DNA of 64,000 nucleotides from Tsukamurella sp040611135 (lineage in GTDB: Bacteria > Actinomycetota > Actinomycetes > Mycobacteriales > Mycobacteriaceae): contig NZ_JBEXNL010000002.1 in NCBI RefSeq assembly GCF_040611135.1, forward strand, positions 353,654 to 417,653, read 5' to 3'. Positions 1 to 8,823 of this stretch are shown here, one piece after another (the first letter of the stretch is position 1; each line of letters begins with the position of its first letter). Position numbers and translations under genes: made by a program. Under the pieces are notes generated by a model that made no database searches, was not told where the DNA came from, and was given only the letters and a program-made list of their open reading frames with translations.

Positions 1-1555
1 CCAGGAGATCCTGCTGCCCGCGCTGCTGCCGCGCGAGCCCTACGAGACCACCAACCGGTGGACCGAGTACGGCGACGGCCTGTTCCGCCTGCAGGACCGC
101 AAGGGCGCCGACATGATGCTCGGTCCCACCCACGAGGAGATCTTCGCCCTCACCGTGAAGGGCGAGTACAACTCGTACAAGGATCTGCCGGTCATCCTGT
201 ACCAGATCCAGACCAAGTACCGCGACGAGGAGCGGCCCCGCGCGGGCATCCTCCGCGGCCGCGAGTTCGTCATGAAGGACAGCTACAGCTTCGACACCAC
301 CGACGAGGGCCTCTCCGAGGCCTACGCCAAGCACCGCGCCGCATACCAGAAGATCTTCGCGCGCCTGAATGTGGAGCACGTCATCGTCTCCGCCACGTCC
401 GGCGCCATGGGCGGCAGCGCGTCCGAGGAGTTCCTCGCGGTGAGCCCCGTCGGCGAGGACACCTACGTCCACTCGACCGAGTCGGACTACGCCGCGAACG
501 TCGAGGCCGTCATCACGCCCGCGCCGCCCGCGATCGAACTCGACGGGCTGCCCGCCGCGCAGGTCTTCGACACCGCGGACACGCCCACCATCGACACGCT
601 CGTCGCCTGGGCCAACGCGGGGGCCGACGGTGCCTCCGTCCTCGGCCGCGAGGTCGTCGCGGGGGACACGCTCAAGAACGTCATGGTCAAGACCCGCGCC
701 CCCGGCGGCGAGTGGGAGCTGCTCGGCATCGGCGTGCCCGGCGACCGCGAGGTGGACTTCAAGCGGCTCGAGGCGTCGCTGGAGCCCACCGAGGTCGCGC
801 TGATCGAGGCGGAGGACTTCGCGAAGTACCCGTTCCTCGTCAAGGGTTACATCGGCCCGAAGGCGCTGTTGGAGAACGAGGTCCGCTACCTGGTCGACCC
901 GCGCGTGGTGACCGGCACCGCCTGGATCACCGGCGCCGACGCGCCCGGCCAGCACGTGGTGAACCTCACCGCGGGCCGCGACTTCACCCCCGACGGCACC
1001 ATCGAGGCCGCCGAGGTCCGCGACGGCGACGCCTCGCCCGATGGCCGGGGTGTGCTGCGGTCCGCGCGCGGCATCGAGATCGGCCACATCTTCCAGCTGG
1101 GCCGCAAGTACACCGACGCCTTCGAGGTGGACGTGCTCGGCGAGAACGGCAAGCCCGTGCGGCTCACCCAGGGTTCCTACGGCGTCGGTGTCTCGCGGCT
1201 CGTCGCCGTCATCGCCGAGCAGCAGCACGACGACAAGGGGCTGCGCTGGCCCAAGGGCATCGCCCCGTTCGACGTGCACGTCGTGATCGCGAACAAGGAC
1301 GAGGGCGCCTGGTCGGGCGCGGAGGAGCTGGCCGGCGCGCTCGACGCCGCGGGCCTGCAGGTGCTCCTCGACGACCGCAAGGCCTCGCCCGGCATCAAGT
1401 TCAAGGATTCGGAGCTGGTGGGCGTCCCGACCGTGGTCGTGGTCGGACGCGGCTGGGCCGACGGGGTCGTCGAGCTCCGCGACCGCCTCACCGGCGAGTC
1501 CCGCGAGATCCCCGTCGCCGACGCCGCCGCGGAGATCACCGCCGCCGCCCGCTGA
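1..1555 (+). CDS. proS: Prolyl-tRNA synthetase (5' end outside window)
   Basis: This class II aminoacyl-tRNA synthetase charges tRNA-Pro with proline in the cytoplasm. The open frame already runs at base 2, so the N-terminal roughly 60 residues lie upstream and 517 residues are visible. Motif 2 is seen as GPTHEE followed by RDEERPRAGILRGREF, and motif 3 as GSYGVGVSRLVA. Between them lies the long insertion typical of bacterial-type ProRS (YbaK-like editing domain), and the C-terminus carries an anticodon-binding domain (DVHVVIANKDEG onward). A strong hairpin follows the stop. The gene stands upstream of the rimP-nusA-infB block as in mycobacteria. The family assignment is certain; editing activity is inferred from architecture only. 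Confidence 0.97.
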   Translation, partial: QEILLPALLPREPYETTNRWTEYGDGLFRLQDRKGADMMLGPTHEEIFALTVKGEYNSYKDLPVILYQIQTKYRDEERPRAGILRGREFVMKDSYSFDTTDEGLSEAYAKHRAAYQKIFARLNVEHVIVSATSGAMGGSASEEFLAVSPVGEDTYVHSTESDYAANVEAVITPAPPAIELDGLPAAQVFDTADTPTIDTLVAWANAGADGASVLGREVVAGDTLKNVMVKTRAPGGEWELLGIGVPGDREVDFKRLEASLEPTEVALIEAEDFAKYPFLVKGYIGPKALLENEVRYLVDPRVVTGTAWITGADAPGQHVVNLTAGRDFTPDGTIEAAEVRDGDASPDGRGVLRSARGIEIGHIFQLGRKYTDAFEVDVLGENGKPVRLTQGSYGVGVSRLVAVIAEQQHDDKGLRWPKGIAPFDVHVVIANKDEGAWSGAEELAGALDAAGLQVLLDDRKASPGIKFKDSELVGVPTVVVVGRGWADGVVELRDRLTGESREIPVADAAAEITAAAR

Positions 1556-1562
1556 CCCGAAG

Positions 1563-1608
1563 ACGCCGCGAGGCCCGCACCCCTCATCGGGCGCGGGCCT
1601 CGCGGCGT
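1563..1608. terminator. Perfect 16-bp inverted repeat between proS and the DUF4190 gene
   Basis: The arms are 1563-1578 and 1593-1608, a perfect 16-bp GC-rich stem with a 14-nt loop. It sits between two convergent genes, so it can end transcription from both sides. There is no clear T-run, which is usual for actinobacterial hairpin terminators. Confidence 0.85.
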
Positions 1609-1621
1609 TCGGCCGCGGAGC

Positions 1622-2323
1622 TCAGACGAGCAGGCTCGCCAGGTCGAGCACGGAGCTCGACGACGACGGTGAGGTCGCGATCGCGACGATCACGATGATC
1701 ACCACCACCACGAAGATCACGAGGCCGATCGCGCCGGTGATCACGCCGGCCAGCGCCATGCCGTGACCGCCCTGGCCCGTCTGCTTGGTCTGCTTCATGG
1801 CGATGATGCCCATGATCACGCCGACGAGCCCGAAGACGATGCCCCCGTAGAAGCAGTTCGCGGGGATGGAGATGATGCCGCAGATCATGGCGGCGATCGC
1901 GAGGCCGTTGGTCCCGGTGGGCTGCTGGCCGTAGCCGGGCGCGGGATAGCCGGGCAGGTTCTGGCCGGGGTACGCGGGGAACCCGGGCTGCTGCCCGAAC
2001 TGCTGCTGGCCGTAGTCGTTCTGCCCGAACTGTTGCTGGCCGGGGTACACCGGCGGGGCGGCGTACGGGTCCGCGTTCGGCGCGGCGTAGGGGTTCGGGG
2101 CCGCGTAGGGATCGGCGGGCGGGGCGTACGGGTTCGACGGTGCCGCGTACGGGTCCGGCTGAGCCGTCGGGTGCACCGTGGTCGCCGCGTCGGGGTCGCC
2201 GCCGACGTCCGACGCGGTGTCGCGCTTGGTCAGGTCCGGGCCGGACGGAGCCGGCTCGGCGGGACGGATCACCGTCGGATCGTAGGTCCCGTCGCCGGGC
2301 TGGTGCGGATCACTGGACGTCAT
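1622..2323 (-). CDS. DUF4190-type membrane protein with Pro/Tyr/Gln-rich N-terminus
   Basis: The 233-residue protein has two parts. Residues about 55-135 are low-complexity, with repeated DPYAAP/NPYAAP units and FGQ-rich stretches. Residues about 138-215 hold two to three hydrophobic segments (NGLAIAAMICGI; FVVVVIIVIVAIA) around a KQTKQTG loop, the pattern of DUF4190 proteins. I chose the ATG at 2323 because the longer frame only adds an unlikely MRCLYTRR leader. The Pro/Tyr-rich part resembles cytoplasmic linkers of actinobacterial membrane proteins and may mediate clustering, but that is inference. It converges on proS. No enzymatic motif is visible. Confidence 0.8.
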   Translation of the reverse strand: MTSSDPHQPGDGTYDPTVIRPAEPAPSGPDLTKRDTASDVGGDPDAATTVHPTAQPDPYAAPSNPYAPPADPYAAPNPYAAPNADPYAAPPVYPGQQQFGQNDYGQQQFGQQPGFPAYPGQNLPGYPAPGYGQQPTGTNGLAIAAMICGIISIPANCFYGGIVFGLVGVIMGIIAMKQTKQTGQGGHGMALAGVITGAIGLVIFVVVVIIVIVAIATSPSSSSSVLDLASLLV

Positions 2324-2386
2324 CCTGCGAGTGTAAAGGCATCGCAACGCGCAGCGCCGTGGCCGAGGACACCGCCGGTAGGAGCG

Positions 2387-2821
2387 TTACGTACGGATCC
2401 CCGGGAAGGGGCCGGTCACGGGCGTGACGCCGAGCGCGGCCCGCCATCGTGCGCCGCGCACGGCGGCGCCCCCGAGACCGGTCACGCCCAGGTGGCGCAC
2501 GCCGTCGCCGTCGCCGTGGGTGAGCACGCCGCGGTGGGCGGCGGCGCTGTCGTCCTCGGCGGCGACCGCCACCTTCGCGGCGCTCACCGGGTCGGTCACG
2601 GGCTCGGGCGGGTTGTAGGCGGCCGCGGCGACGGGCACGTCGACGCCGGCGGCGGCGAGGACCCGGGCCAGGGCGTCGCGCTGGGCGCGGTGTTCCGCCG
2701 CGTACGTGGCGATCTCGGCGCGGCGGGTGGGTGCGGCGAAGGCCTCGACCAAGCCGTACAGGTACACCGCCGCGTGCTCCGACGTCAGTGCCGCGGCGAC
2801 CGCCTCCTGCGCGGGCGTCAT
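2387..2821 (-). CDS. DUF4439 ferritin-like protein
   Basis: The 144-residue Ala-rich helical protein begins MTPAQEAVAAALTSEHAAVYLYG and contains EIATYAAEHRAQRDAL, a helix-bundle pattern matching DUF4439 (ferritin-like superfamily). Acidic and His residues are present (SEHAA, AAEHRAQRD), but I cannot show a di-iron site. It is the second gene of a pair: its ATG overlaps the stop of the upstream lipoprotein gene by four bases, so the two are probably translationally coupled. In M. tuberculosis a similar pair (Rv2843/Rv2844, from memory) lies between proS and rimP, so the position is conserved. Function is unknown. Confidence 0.75.
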   Translation of the reverse strand: MTPAQEAVAAALTSEHAAVYLYGLVEAFAAPTRRAEIATYAAEHRAQRDALARVLAAAGVDVPVAAAAYNPPEPVTDPVSAAKVAVAAEDDSAAAHRGVLTHGDGDGVRHLGVTGLGGAAVRGARWRAALGVTPVTGPFPGIRT

Positions 2822-3327
2822 CCGAGCACCACCTCGGCGTGCACGCGGGTGGCCGCGGCGACGGAGCCGAGCAGCGCGGCCTGATAGCCGGACGCCGCGA
2901 CGGCGGCGTCGCCCGCCTCCCGGGCCGACCGGGCCAGCTGCGCGCGCAGCGACTGCCGGGTCGCCGGGGCGGGTGCCGCCGCGGTCGACGACGGTGCGGC
3001 GGTCACCGACGTGGGTCGCTGCACGTAGCGGGAGAGCTCGTCGGTGAGGGCGTTCGCGTGCTGGCCGCGCTGGTCGGCGATGAGGCTCAGCTGGGGGCCG
3101 GCGGCACCGTCGAGCACGGCGAGTCCGCGCGCGAGGTCGGCGTCGGCCTGGGCCCGGGAGGCCGCCGCCTGCAGGCGCACGGCCTGCGGATCGTCGGCGC
3201 GGTCCTCCGGGGTGGTGCACCCGGCGAGGGCGGCGCCGCCCACGAGGGCGCCACCGGTGACCAGCGCGGATGTCAGGGCGGTGCGCCGGTCGATGCCGCG
3301 GCGCGCGCGAGGGGGTTGGTCGATCAC
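2818..3327 (-). CDS. Ala-rich lipoprotein of the proS-rimP interval
   Basis: The frame runs further upstream, but the GTG at 3327 gives a sensible secretion signal: an Arg-rich n-region with RR, a hydrophobic stretch (TSALVTGGALVGGAALAG) and a lipobox LAGC with Cys about 35 residues in. Export by Tat is possible from the RR pair; lipidation at Cys is inferred. The mature 130 residues are Ala-rich and helical (RLQAAASRAQADADLARG; QLSLIADQRGQHANAL) with a Ser/Thr/Pro linker. It is the first gene of a coupled pair with the DUF4439 gene, which suggests a shared envelope task. No enzyme family is recognised. Confidence 0.72.
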   Translation of the reverse strand: MIDQPPRARRGIDRRTALTSALVTGGALVGGAALAGCTTPEDRADDPQAVRLQAAASRAQADADLARGLAVLDGAAGPQLSLIADQRGQHANALTDELSRYVQRPTSVTAAPSSTAAAPAPATRQSLRAQLARSAREAGDAAVAASGYQAALLGSVAAATRVHAEVVLG

Positions 3328-3456
3328 GGGCACGAGTCTATGGGTCCGGCGTACGGCCGACGGCGTGGCGGTCGGCTCGCGCGCCATGAGTACACTGGTC
3401 GCAGCGTTCGACACCGTGGGCGAGGTGCCCCGGGACAATTTCACAGGGAGGCGCGT

Positions 3457-4035
3457 ATGGCATACGACGAAGCGGCGGTGAGAGCCGTCATCACGCCCCA
3501 CCTGGAAGCGGCGGGCCTCGATCTCGAGCAGCTGAAGATCAACAACGCCGGCCCGAAGTCATCGATCACGGTGGTGGTCGACAGCGACGCCGGCCCCACG
3601 CTCGACGGCCTGGCCGTCCTGGCCCGGGCGCTGTCCGCGGCGGTCGACGACGCCGACGAGGTCTTCGGTGGCCAGGCGTTCACCCTCGAGGTCACCACGC
3701 CGGGCGCGGAGCGCCCGCTCGCCGAGCCCCGTCACTGGCGCCGCGCCCGCGGCCGTCGAGCCGCGATCGAGCTGCGCGACGGCTCGAACCTGCTGGCCCG
3801 CGTCGGAGCTCTCGCGGACGACGGGAGCACGGTCACCGTCGTGCTACCCGGGGCGAAGGGCGCCGCCCCGACGACCCGCGAGCTCGCCCTGGACGATGTG
3901 GCCGCGGCCGCCGCCCGGGTCGAGTTCCGCAGGCCCGACCCCCAAGAGATGGAGCTCTCGGGCATCACGCCCGGGCGCGTGGAGTCGGGCGCCGAGCCCG
4001 AGGATCTGACCGGCGACGACGCCGACGAGGAATGA
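3457..4035 (+). CDS. rimP: Ribosome maturation factor RimP
   Basis: RimP assists 30S subunit maturation. The 192-residue protein shows the N-terminal domain (EAAGLDLEQLKINNAGPKSSITVVVDSD) and the signature LEVTTPGAERPL ahead of the C-terminal SH3-like domain. The ATG at 3457 follows a good ribosome binding site (AGGGAGG at 3446-3452). An acidic tail (EDLTGDDADEE) ends the protein. nusA starts seven bases downstream, so rimP-nusA-ylxR form one operon, the standard arrangement in bacteria. The identification is secure. Confidence 0.95.
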   Translation: MAYDEAAVRAVITPHLEAAGLDLEQLKINNAGPKSSITVVVDSDAGPTLDGLAVLARALSAAVDDADEVFGGQAFTLEVTTPGAERPLAEPRHWRRARGRRAAIELRDGSNLLARVGALADDGSTVTVVLPGAKGAAPTTRELALDDVAAAAARVEFRRPDPQEMELSGITPGRVESGAEPEDLTGDDADEE

Positions 4036-4042
4036 GGACGAG

Positions 4043-5044
4043 ATGAACATCGACATGGCGACCCTGCGGGCCATCGAGGCGGAGAAGGACATCTCCGTCG
4101 ACACGGTGATCGAGGCCATCCAGGTCGCGCTCCTCACCGCGTACAAGCACAGCGAGGGGCACGAGCCGCACGCCCGGATCGACGTCGACCGGCGCACCGG
4201 CCAGGTCAAGGTGCTGGCGCAGGAGCTCGACGCCGACGGCAATGTCATCACCGAGTGGGACGACACCCCCGAGGGCTTCGGCCGCATCGCCGCGGACTCG
4301 GCGCGCCAGCTGATCATGCAGCGGCTGCGGGACGCGGAGAACGACCGCACCTTCGGCGAGTTCGCCGTCTACGAGGGCGAGGTCGTCTCGGGTGTCGTGC
4401 AGGCGGACGCCCGCGCCGCCGCGCGCGGTTTCGTCGTGGTCCGGATCGGCAGCGAGCGCGAGGGCCGCGAGGGTCTGCTGCCGCCGGCCGAGCAGGTGCC
4501 GGGGGAGAGCTACGAGCACGGCGACCGGATGAAGTTCTACGTCGTCGGCGTCAGCCGCGGCCAGCGCGGCACGCAGATCACCCTCTCGCGCACGCACCCG
4601 AACCTCGTGAAGAAACTGTTCGCGCTCGAGGTCCCGGAGATCGCCGACGGCAGCGTCGAGATCACCTCGGTCGCGCGGGAGGCCGGCCACCGGTCCAAGA
4701 TCGCCGTCCGCACCTCGGTGCAGGGCCTCAACGCGAAGGGCGCGTGCATCGGCCCGATGGGCCAGCGCGTGCGCAACGTGATGAGCGATCTGGAGGGCGA
4801 GAAGATCGACATCATCTCCTACGACGACGATCCGGCCGTGTTCGTCGGCAACGCGCTCTCGCCGTCGTCCGTGGTATCGGTCACAGTGGTCGACGCGAAG
4901 GAGAAGGCCGCCCGCGTCGTCGTCCCCGACTTCAAGCTGAGCCTCGCGATCGGCAAGGAGGGGCAGAACGCCCGTCTCGCCGCCCGCCTGACCGGCTGGC
5001 GGATCGACATCCGCTCCGACGCGGAGGGCAGTGGGCCGCAGTGA
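4043..5044 (+). CDS. nusA: Transcription termination/antitermination factor NusA
   Basis: NusA binds RNA polymerase and nascent RNA and modulates pausing, termination and antitermination. The 333 residues include the N-terminal RNAP-binding domain (MNIDMATLRAIEAEKDIS), an S1 domain (about 110-180), and two KH domains (GACIGPMGQRVRNVM, and LAIGKEGQNARLAARLTGW near the C-terminus). It lacks the C-terminal acidic repeats of E. coli NusA, which is normal for actinobacteria. It overlaps ylxR by four bases (GTGA), so the two are coupled. Confidence 0.96.
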   Translation: MNIDMATLRAIEAEKDISVDTVIEAIQVALLTAYKHSEGHEPHARIDVDRRTGQVKVLAQELDADGNVITEWDDTPEGFGRIAADSARQLIMQRLRDAENDRTFGEFAVYEGEVVSGVVQADARAAARGFVVVRIGSEREGREGLLPPAEQVPGESYEHGDRMKFYVVGVSRGQRGTQITLSRTHPNLVKKLFALEVPEIADGSVEITSVAREAGHRSKIAVRTSVQGLNAKGACIGPMGQRVRNVMSDLEGEKIDIISYDDDPAVFVGNALSPSSVVSVTVVDAKEKAARVVVPDFKLSLAIGKEGQNARLAARLTGWRIDIRSDAEGSGPQ

Positions 5045-5286
5045 GCGAACCGGTCCGCACCTGCATCGGGTGCCGGGGCCGGGCCGCCGCGGGGGAGCTG
5101 ATCCGGGTCGTCGCGGTTCCCCGGGCCGACGGTCCGCCGCGCGTCGTCGTGGACGACCGGCGCCGGCTCCCGGGGCGCGGAGCGTGGCTCCACGACGATG
5201 CGCGGTGCCGCGAACTGGCGCGGAAGAAGAACGCGTTCCGCCGGGCGCTACGGGTTTCGGGTGCACTGGAGGAGTCCCTGGGGTGA
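5041..5286 (+). CDS. ylxR: YlxR family RNA-binding protein
   Basis: This 81-residue basic protein starts with GTG overlapping the nusA stop. It has the YlxR signature RTCIGCRGRA (a Cys pair spaced CxxC), then RLPGRGAWLH, and a Lys/Arg-rich C-terminal helix (ELARKKNAFRRALR). YlxR proteins sit between nusA and infB in most bacteria and are thought to bind RNA or act as regulators, but the molecular role is not settled. Its size and place fit exactly. Confidence 0.9.
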   Translation: MSEPVRTCIGCRGRAAAGELIRVVAVPRADGPPRVVVDDRRRLPGRGAWLHDDARCRELARKKNAFRRALRVSGALEESLG

Positions 5287-5312
5287 AACCACTTGCCCCG
5301 ACGCGCTACTAT
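5284..5312 (+). promoter_or_regulatory. Candidate infB promoter
   Basis: TGAAAC at 5284-5289 and TACTAT at 5307-5312 are separated by 17 bases and resemble -35 and -10 elements. The site lies just after ylxR and would give infB its own transcript with a leader of about 165 nt. It is a pattern match only. Confidence 0.4.
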
Positions 5313-5385
5313 TGTGAGCGGTCTGAAGGCGGTTGGTCTTTTCCAAGGCCCACCCACTCGGAGACGAAGGAATCGAGCTGAAGAC

Positions 5386-5434
5386 ATGAGCACACCGTGA
5401 AGCACCAGCGATGAACGGCAATCGGAGTAACTAA
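5386..5434 (+). other. Three overlapping mini-ORFs in the infB leader
   Basis: The 200-base infB leader holds three tiny reading frames chained by stop/start overlaps: ATG at 5386 (MSTP, stop 5398-5400), GTG at 5397 (VKHQR, stop 5412-5414, sharing GTGA with the first), and ATG at 5411 (MNGNRSN, stop TAA 5432-5434, sharing ATGA with the second). Such a chain is unlikely to arise often by chance and could pass ribosomes toward infB or sense translation capacity, but no function is shown. Conservation in related leaders would decide. Confidence 0.4.
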
Positions 5435-5486
5435 CCGAGGTCGGCGGGACCAGTGACGCCCTCTGACCTCACATTTGAGGAGAAGA

Positions 5487-8324
5487 GTGGCAGGCAAGGC
5501 CCGCGTGCACGAGTTGGCTAAGGAACTCGGTGTCACCAGCAAGGAAGTTCTCGCACGGCTCAGTGAGCAGGGCGAGTTCGTGAAGTCCGCGTCGTCGACG
5601 GTGGAAGCCCCCGTCGCGCGGCGCCTGCGCGAGTCGTACGGACCCAAGTCCGACGGCGGCGCGAAGCCGGCCGGCGGCGCGAAGCCCGGTCCGGCGCGCA
5701 AGCCGGCCGCACCGGCCGCCCCCGCGACCCCCGCGGCGAGCACCCCCGCAGCGTCGGCGCCCGCGGCCCGTCCGGCGGCTTCCGGCGCACGTCCGGGCCC
5801 CCGCCCGGCCGCGCCCGCGGCGCCCGAGCCGACCCCGGCTCCGGCCGCGCCCGCGGCGAGCGCCGCACCGTCGGCCCCCGAGACCGCCGCACCGGCGGCA
5901 CCGTCGGCCCGCCCGGGCCCGCGTCCGGCCGGACCCAAGCCCGGCCCGCGCACCCCGAAGGTCGGCAACAACCCGTTCTCCTCGCAGGCTCCCGTCGAGC
6001 GTGCGCCCCGCCCGCAGCCGGGCCCCGGTGGCCCGCGCCCGCAGGGCGGTCGCCCGGCTCCCGGCCAGGGGGGCCCGCGCCCGCAGGGTGGTCGTCCCGC
6101 TCCCGGCCAGGGCGGTCCCCGTCCGCAGGGCGGTGCGCGTCCGGCCGCTGGTCCCGGCGGCCCGCGTCCCACTCCCGGCAGCATGCCTCCGCGCCCGAAC
6201 CCGGGTGCGATGCCCGCACGCGCCGCGCGTCCGGCCGCACAGGGCCGTCCCGGCCCCGGTGGTCGTGGCGGGCCCGGCGGTCGTCCCGGCGGCGGTGGCG
6301 GCTACCGCGGTGGGCCCGGCGGCGGTGCCGGTGGTGGCGCCGGTGCACCCGCAGCGGGTGGTTTCCGCGGTCGTCCCGGCGGCGGAGGTCGGGGTCGTCC
6401 CGGCGGCACCGCGGGTGCCTTCGGTCGTCCCGGTGGCGCTCCGCGTCGTGGCCGCAAGTCGAAGCGGGCGAAACGCGCCGAGTACGAGAGCATGCAGGCG
6501 CCGATCGCCGGTGGCGTGCGGTTGCCCCGCGGCCAGGGCGAGACGATCCGTCTGGCCCGGGGCGCGTCGCTGAGCGACTTCGCCGAGAAGATCGACGCCA
6601 ACCCGGCATCGCTGGTCCAGGCGCTGTTCAACCTGGGCGAGATGGTCACCGCGACCCAGTCGGTGAACGAGGAGACCCTCGTCCTGCTGGGCGAGGAGAT
6701 GAACTACGTCGTCCAGGTCGTCAGCCCCGAGGACGAGGACCGCGAGCTGCTCGACAGCTTCGACCTCACCTACGGCGAGGACGAGGGCGACGAGGACGAC
6801 CTCGAGCAGCGGCCGCCGGTGGTCACCGTCATGGGCCACGTCGATCACGGTAAGACCCGACTGCTCGACACGATCCGCAAGGCCAACGTCCGAGAGGGCG
6901 AGGCCGGCGGCATCACGCAGCACATCGGTGCCTACCAGGTGCTCACGGAGCTCGAGGGCAATGAGCGCCTGATCACGTTCATCGACACGCCGGGTCACGA
7001 GGCGTTCACCGCCATGCGTGCCCGGGGTGCCAAGGCCACCGACCTCGCGATCCTCGTGGTCGCGGCCGACGACGGCGTCATGCCGCAGACGGTGGAGGCC
7101 ATCAATCACGCGCAGGCGGCCGACGTGCCGATCGTCGTGGCGGTGAACAAGATCGACAAGGAGGGCGCGCAGCCGGAGAAGATCCGCGGCCAGCTCACCG
7201 AGTACGGCCTGGTCCCCGAGGAGTACGGCGGCGACACGATGTTCGTCGACATCTCCGCGAAGCAGGGCACGAACGTCGACACGCTGCTCGAAGCGGTGCT
7301 GCTGACGGCCGACGCCTCGCTCGACCTGCGGGCGAACCCCGACATGGACGCGCAGGGCGTGGCCATCGAGGCGCACCTCGACCGCGGTCGCGGCCCCGTG
7401 GCCACCGTGCTCATCCAGCGCGGCACCCTGCGGGTCGGTGACTCGATCGTGGCCGGCGATGCGTACGGTCGCGTCCGCCGGATGGTGGACGAGAACGGCG
7501 ACGACATCGCCGAGGCGTTCCCGTCGCGCCCGGTGCAGGTCATCGGCTTCACGTCGGTGCCCGGTGCGGGCGACAACCTCCTCGTCGTGGACGAGGACCG
7601 CATCGCCCGGCAGATCGCCGACCGGCGCGCGGCGCGCAAGCGCAACGCCCTCGCGGCGCGGTCGCGCAAGCGTGTCTCGCTGGAGGATCTGGACGCCGCG
7701 CTCAAGGAGACGAGCCAGCTCAACCTCATCCTCAAGGGCGACAACTCGGGCACCGTCGAGGCGCTCGAGGAGGCGCTGCTCGGGATCGAGATCGACGACG
7801 AGGTGCAGCTGCGGGTCATCGACCGCGGTGTCGGTGGCGTCACCGAGACCAACGTCAACCTGGCGTCCGCATCGAATGCGATCATCATCGCCTTCAACGT
7901 GCGGGCCGAGGGCAAGGCCACGGAGCTCGCCAACCGCGAGGGCGTGGAGATCCGGTACTACTCGGTGATCTACCAGGCCATCGACGAGGTCGAGGCCGCG
8001 CTCAAGGGCATGCTCAAGCCGGTCTACGAGGAGAAGGAGCTCGGCCAGGCCGAGATCCGCGCGATCTTCAAGTCGTCCAAGGTGGGCAACATCGCGGGTT
8101 GCATGGTCCAGTCGGGCATCATGCGCCGCAATGCGAAGGCGCGCCTGCTGCGCGACTCGACGGTCGTGGCCGAGAACATCACGGTCACCTCGCTCAAGCG
8201 CGAGAAGGACGACGCGACCGAGGTCCGCGAGGGCTACGAATGCGGTCTCACGCTCTCGTACTCCGACATCAAGATCGGCGACGTGATCGAGACCTACGAG
8301 CTGGTCGAGAAGGCCCGCGATTAG
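5487..8324 (+). CDS. infB: Translation initiation factor IF-2
   Basis: IF-2 is the GTPase that places initiator tRNA on the ribosome. I chose GTG at 5487 (VAGKARVHELAKELG, 945 residues) because TGAGGAGAAG lies just upstream; a TTG four codons earlier sits inside that site. The N-terminal IF2 domain (1-50) is followed by a very long Ala/Pro/Gly/Arg-rich linker (about 50-330) with tandem GGPRPQGGRPAPGQ units, longer than in E. coli and typical of high-GC actinobacteria. The G domain shows GHVDHGKT, DTPGHEAF and NKID. C-terminal domains II, III and IV follow. The linker repeats could cause length variation between strains. Confidence 0.97.
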   Translation: MAGKARVHELAKELGVTSKEVLARLSEQGEFVKSASSTVEAPVARRLRESYGPKSDGGAKPAGGAKPGPARKPAAPAAPATPAASTPAASAPAARPAASGARPGPRPAAPAAPEPTPAPAAPAASAAPSAPETAAPAAPSARPGPRPAGPKPGPRTPKVGNNPFSSQAPVERAPRPQPGPGGPRPQGGRPAPGQGGPRPQGGRPAPGQGGPRPQGGARPAAGPGGPRPTPGSMPPRPNPGAMPARAARPAAQGRPGPGGRGGPGGRPGGGGGYRGGPGGGAGGGAGAPAAGGFRGRPGGGGRGRPGGTAGAFGRPGGAPRRGRKSKRAKRAEYESMQAPIAGGVRLPRGQGETIRLARGASLSDFAEKIDANPASLVQALFNLGEMVTATQSVNEETLVLLGEEMNYVVQVVSPEDEDRELLDSFDLTYGEDEGDEDDLEQRPPVVTVMGHVDHGKTRLLDTIRKANVREGEAGGITQHIGAYQVLTELEGNERLITFIDTPGHEAFTAMRARGAKATDLAILVVAADDGVMPQTVEAINHAQAADVPIVVAVNKIDKEGAQPEKIRGQLTEYGLVPEEYGGDTMFVDISAKQGTNVDTLLEAVLLTADASLDLRANPDMDAQGVAIEAHLDRGRGPVATVLIQRGTLRVGDSIVAGDAYGRVRRMVDENGDDIAEAFPSRPVQVIGFTSVPGAGDNLLVVDEDRIARQIADRRAARKRNALAARSRKRVSLEDLDAALKETSQLNLILKGDNSGTVEALEEALLGIEIDDEVQLRVIDRGVGGVTETNVNLASASNAIIIAFNVRAEGKATELANREGVEIRYYSVIYQAIDEVEAALKGMLKPVYEEKELGQAEIRAIFKSSKVGNIAGCMVQSGIMRRNAKARLLRDSTVVAENITVTSLKREKDDATEVREGYECGLTLSYSDIKIGDVIETYELVEKARD

Positions 8325-8332
8325 TCAGGGGT

Positions 8333-8364
8333 CACCGCCCGGGTGTCGATGCGCCCGGGCGGTG
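8333..8364 (+). terminator. Hairpin terminator after infB
   Basis: Arms 8333-8343 and 8354-8364 form a perfect 11-bp GC-rich stem with a 10-nt loop directly after the infB stop. No T-run follows, so termination may be partial and rbfA may still receive read-through. Confidence 0.7.
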
Positions 8365-8398
8365 GCTCCCCGAGCCCCTGGGCCGGGTGGCCCGCACG

Positions 8399-8689
8399 AT
8401 GTTCATAGGAGCTCTGGAGTTCGATCTCCTGCTGGGTGATGTCCATTCGCTCAAGCAGAAGCGATCCGTCATCAGGCCCGTCCTCGCCGAGCTGCGGAGA
8501 TTCTCCGTCAGCGCGGCCGAGGTGGGCGAACAGGACCTGCATCGCCGGGCGACGCTCGGCGTCGGCGTGGTCGGCCCCGACCACGCGCACGTCGTCGAGA
8601 TCCTCGATCGGTGCGAGCGCACCGTCGCCGCGCATCCCGAGACCCAGCTGCTCTCGGTGCGCCGCAGGCTGTTCGGCCCCGAGGATTAG
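8399..8689 (+). CDS. DUF503 domain protein
   Basis: This 96-residue protein reads MFIGALEFDLLLGDVHSLKQKRSV, the signature of DUF503 (YlxP-like) proteins found between infB and rbfA in Gram-positive bacteria. The ferredoxin-like fold is known for the family; its role is not established, though a link with ribosome or RNA metabolism is suggested by context. A GTG at 8387 is in frame and would add four residues; neither start has a strong ribosome binding site, and I prefer ATG at 8399 because family members begin with this MF.GALE pattern. Confidence 0.88.
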   Translation: MFIGALEFDLLLGDVHSLKQKRSVIRPVLAELRRFSVSAAEVGEQDLHRRATLGVGVVGPDHAHVVEILDRCERTVAAHPETQLLSVRRRLFGPED

Positions 8690-8823
8690 CGCGACGTGAT
8701 CGGGGTCGGTGCGGGACACATGTCCTTCGCCGCCCACCGGGATATGCTCGCTGTCCACCGATCGTTCGCGGCGCGCTCGGCGCCGTGGGTCGATCGTCAG
8801 AGGTTTCAAGGGAGGGAGTAGTC

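Noticed and set aside
5475..5489. TTG at 5475 as the infB start
   Set aside because: It lies within the ribosome binding site region for the GTG at 5487, which also begins the conserved N-terminus.
5650..6450. Repeats in the infB linker as a possible mobile or CRISPR-like array
   Set aside because: The repeats are imperfect, in frame and encode the Ala/Pro/Gly-rich linker normal for actinobacterial IF-2.
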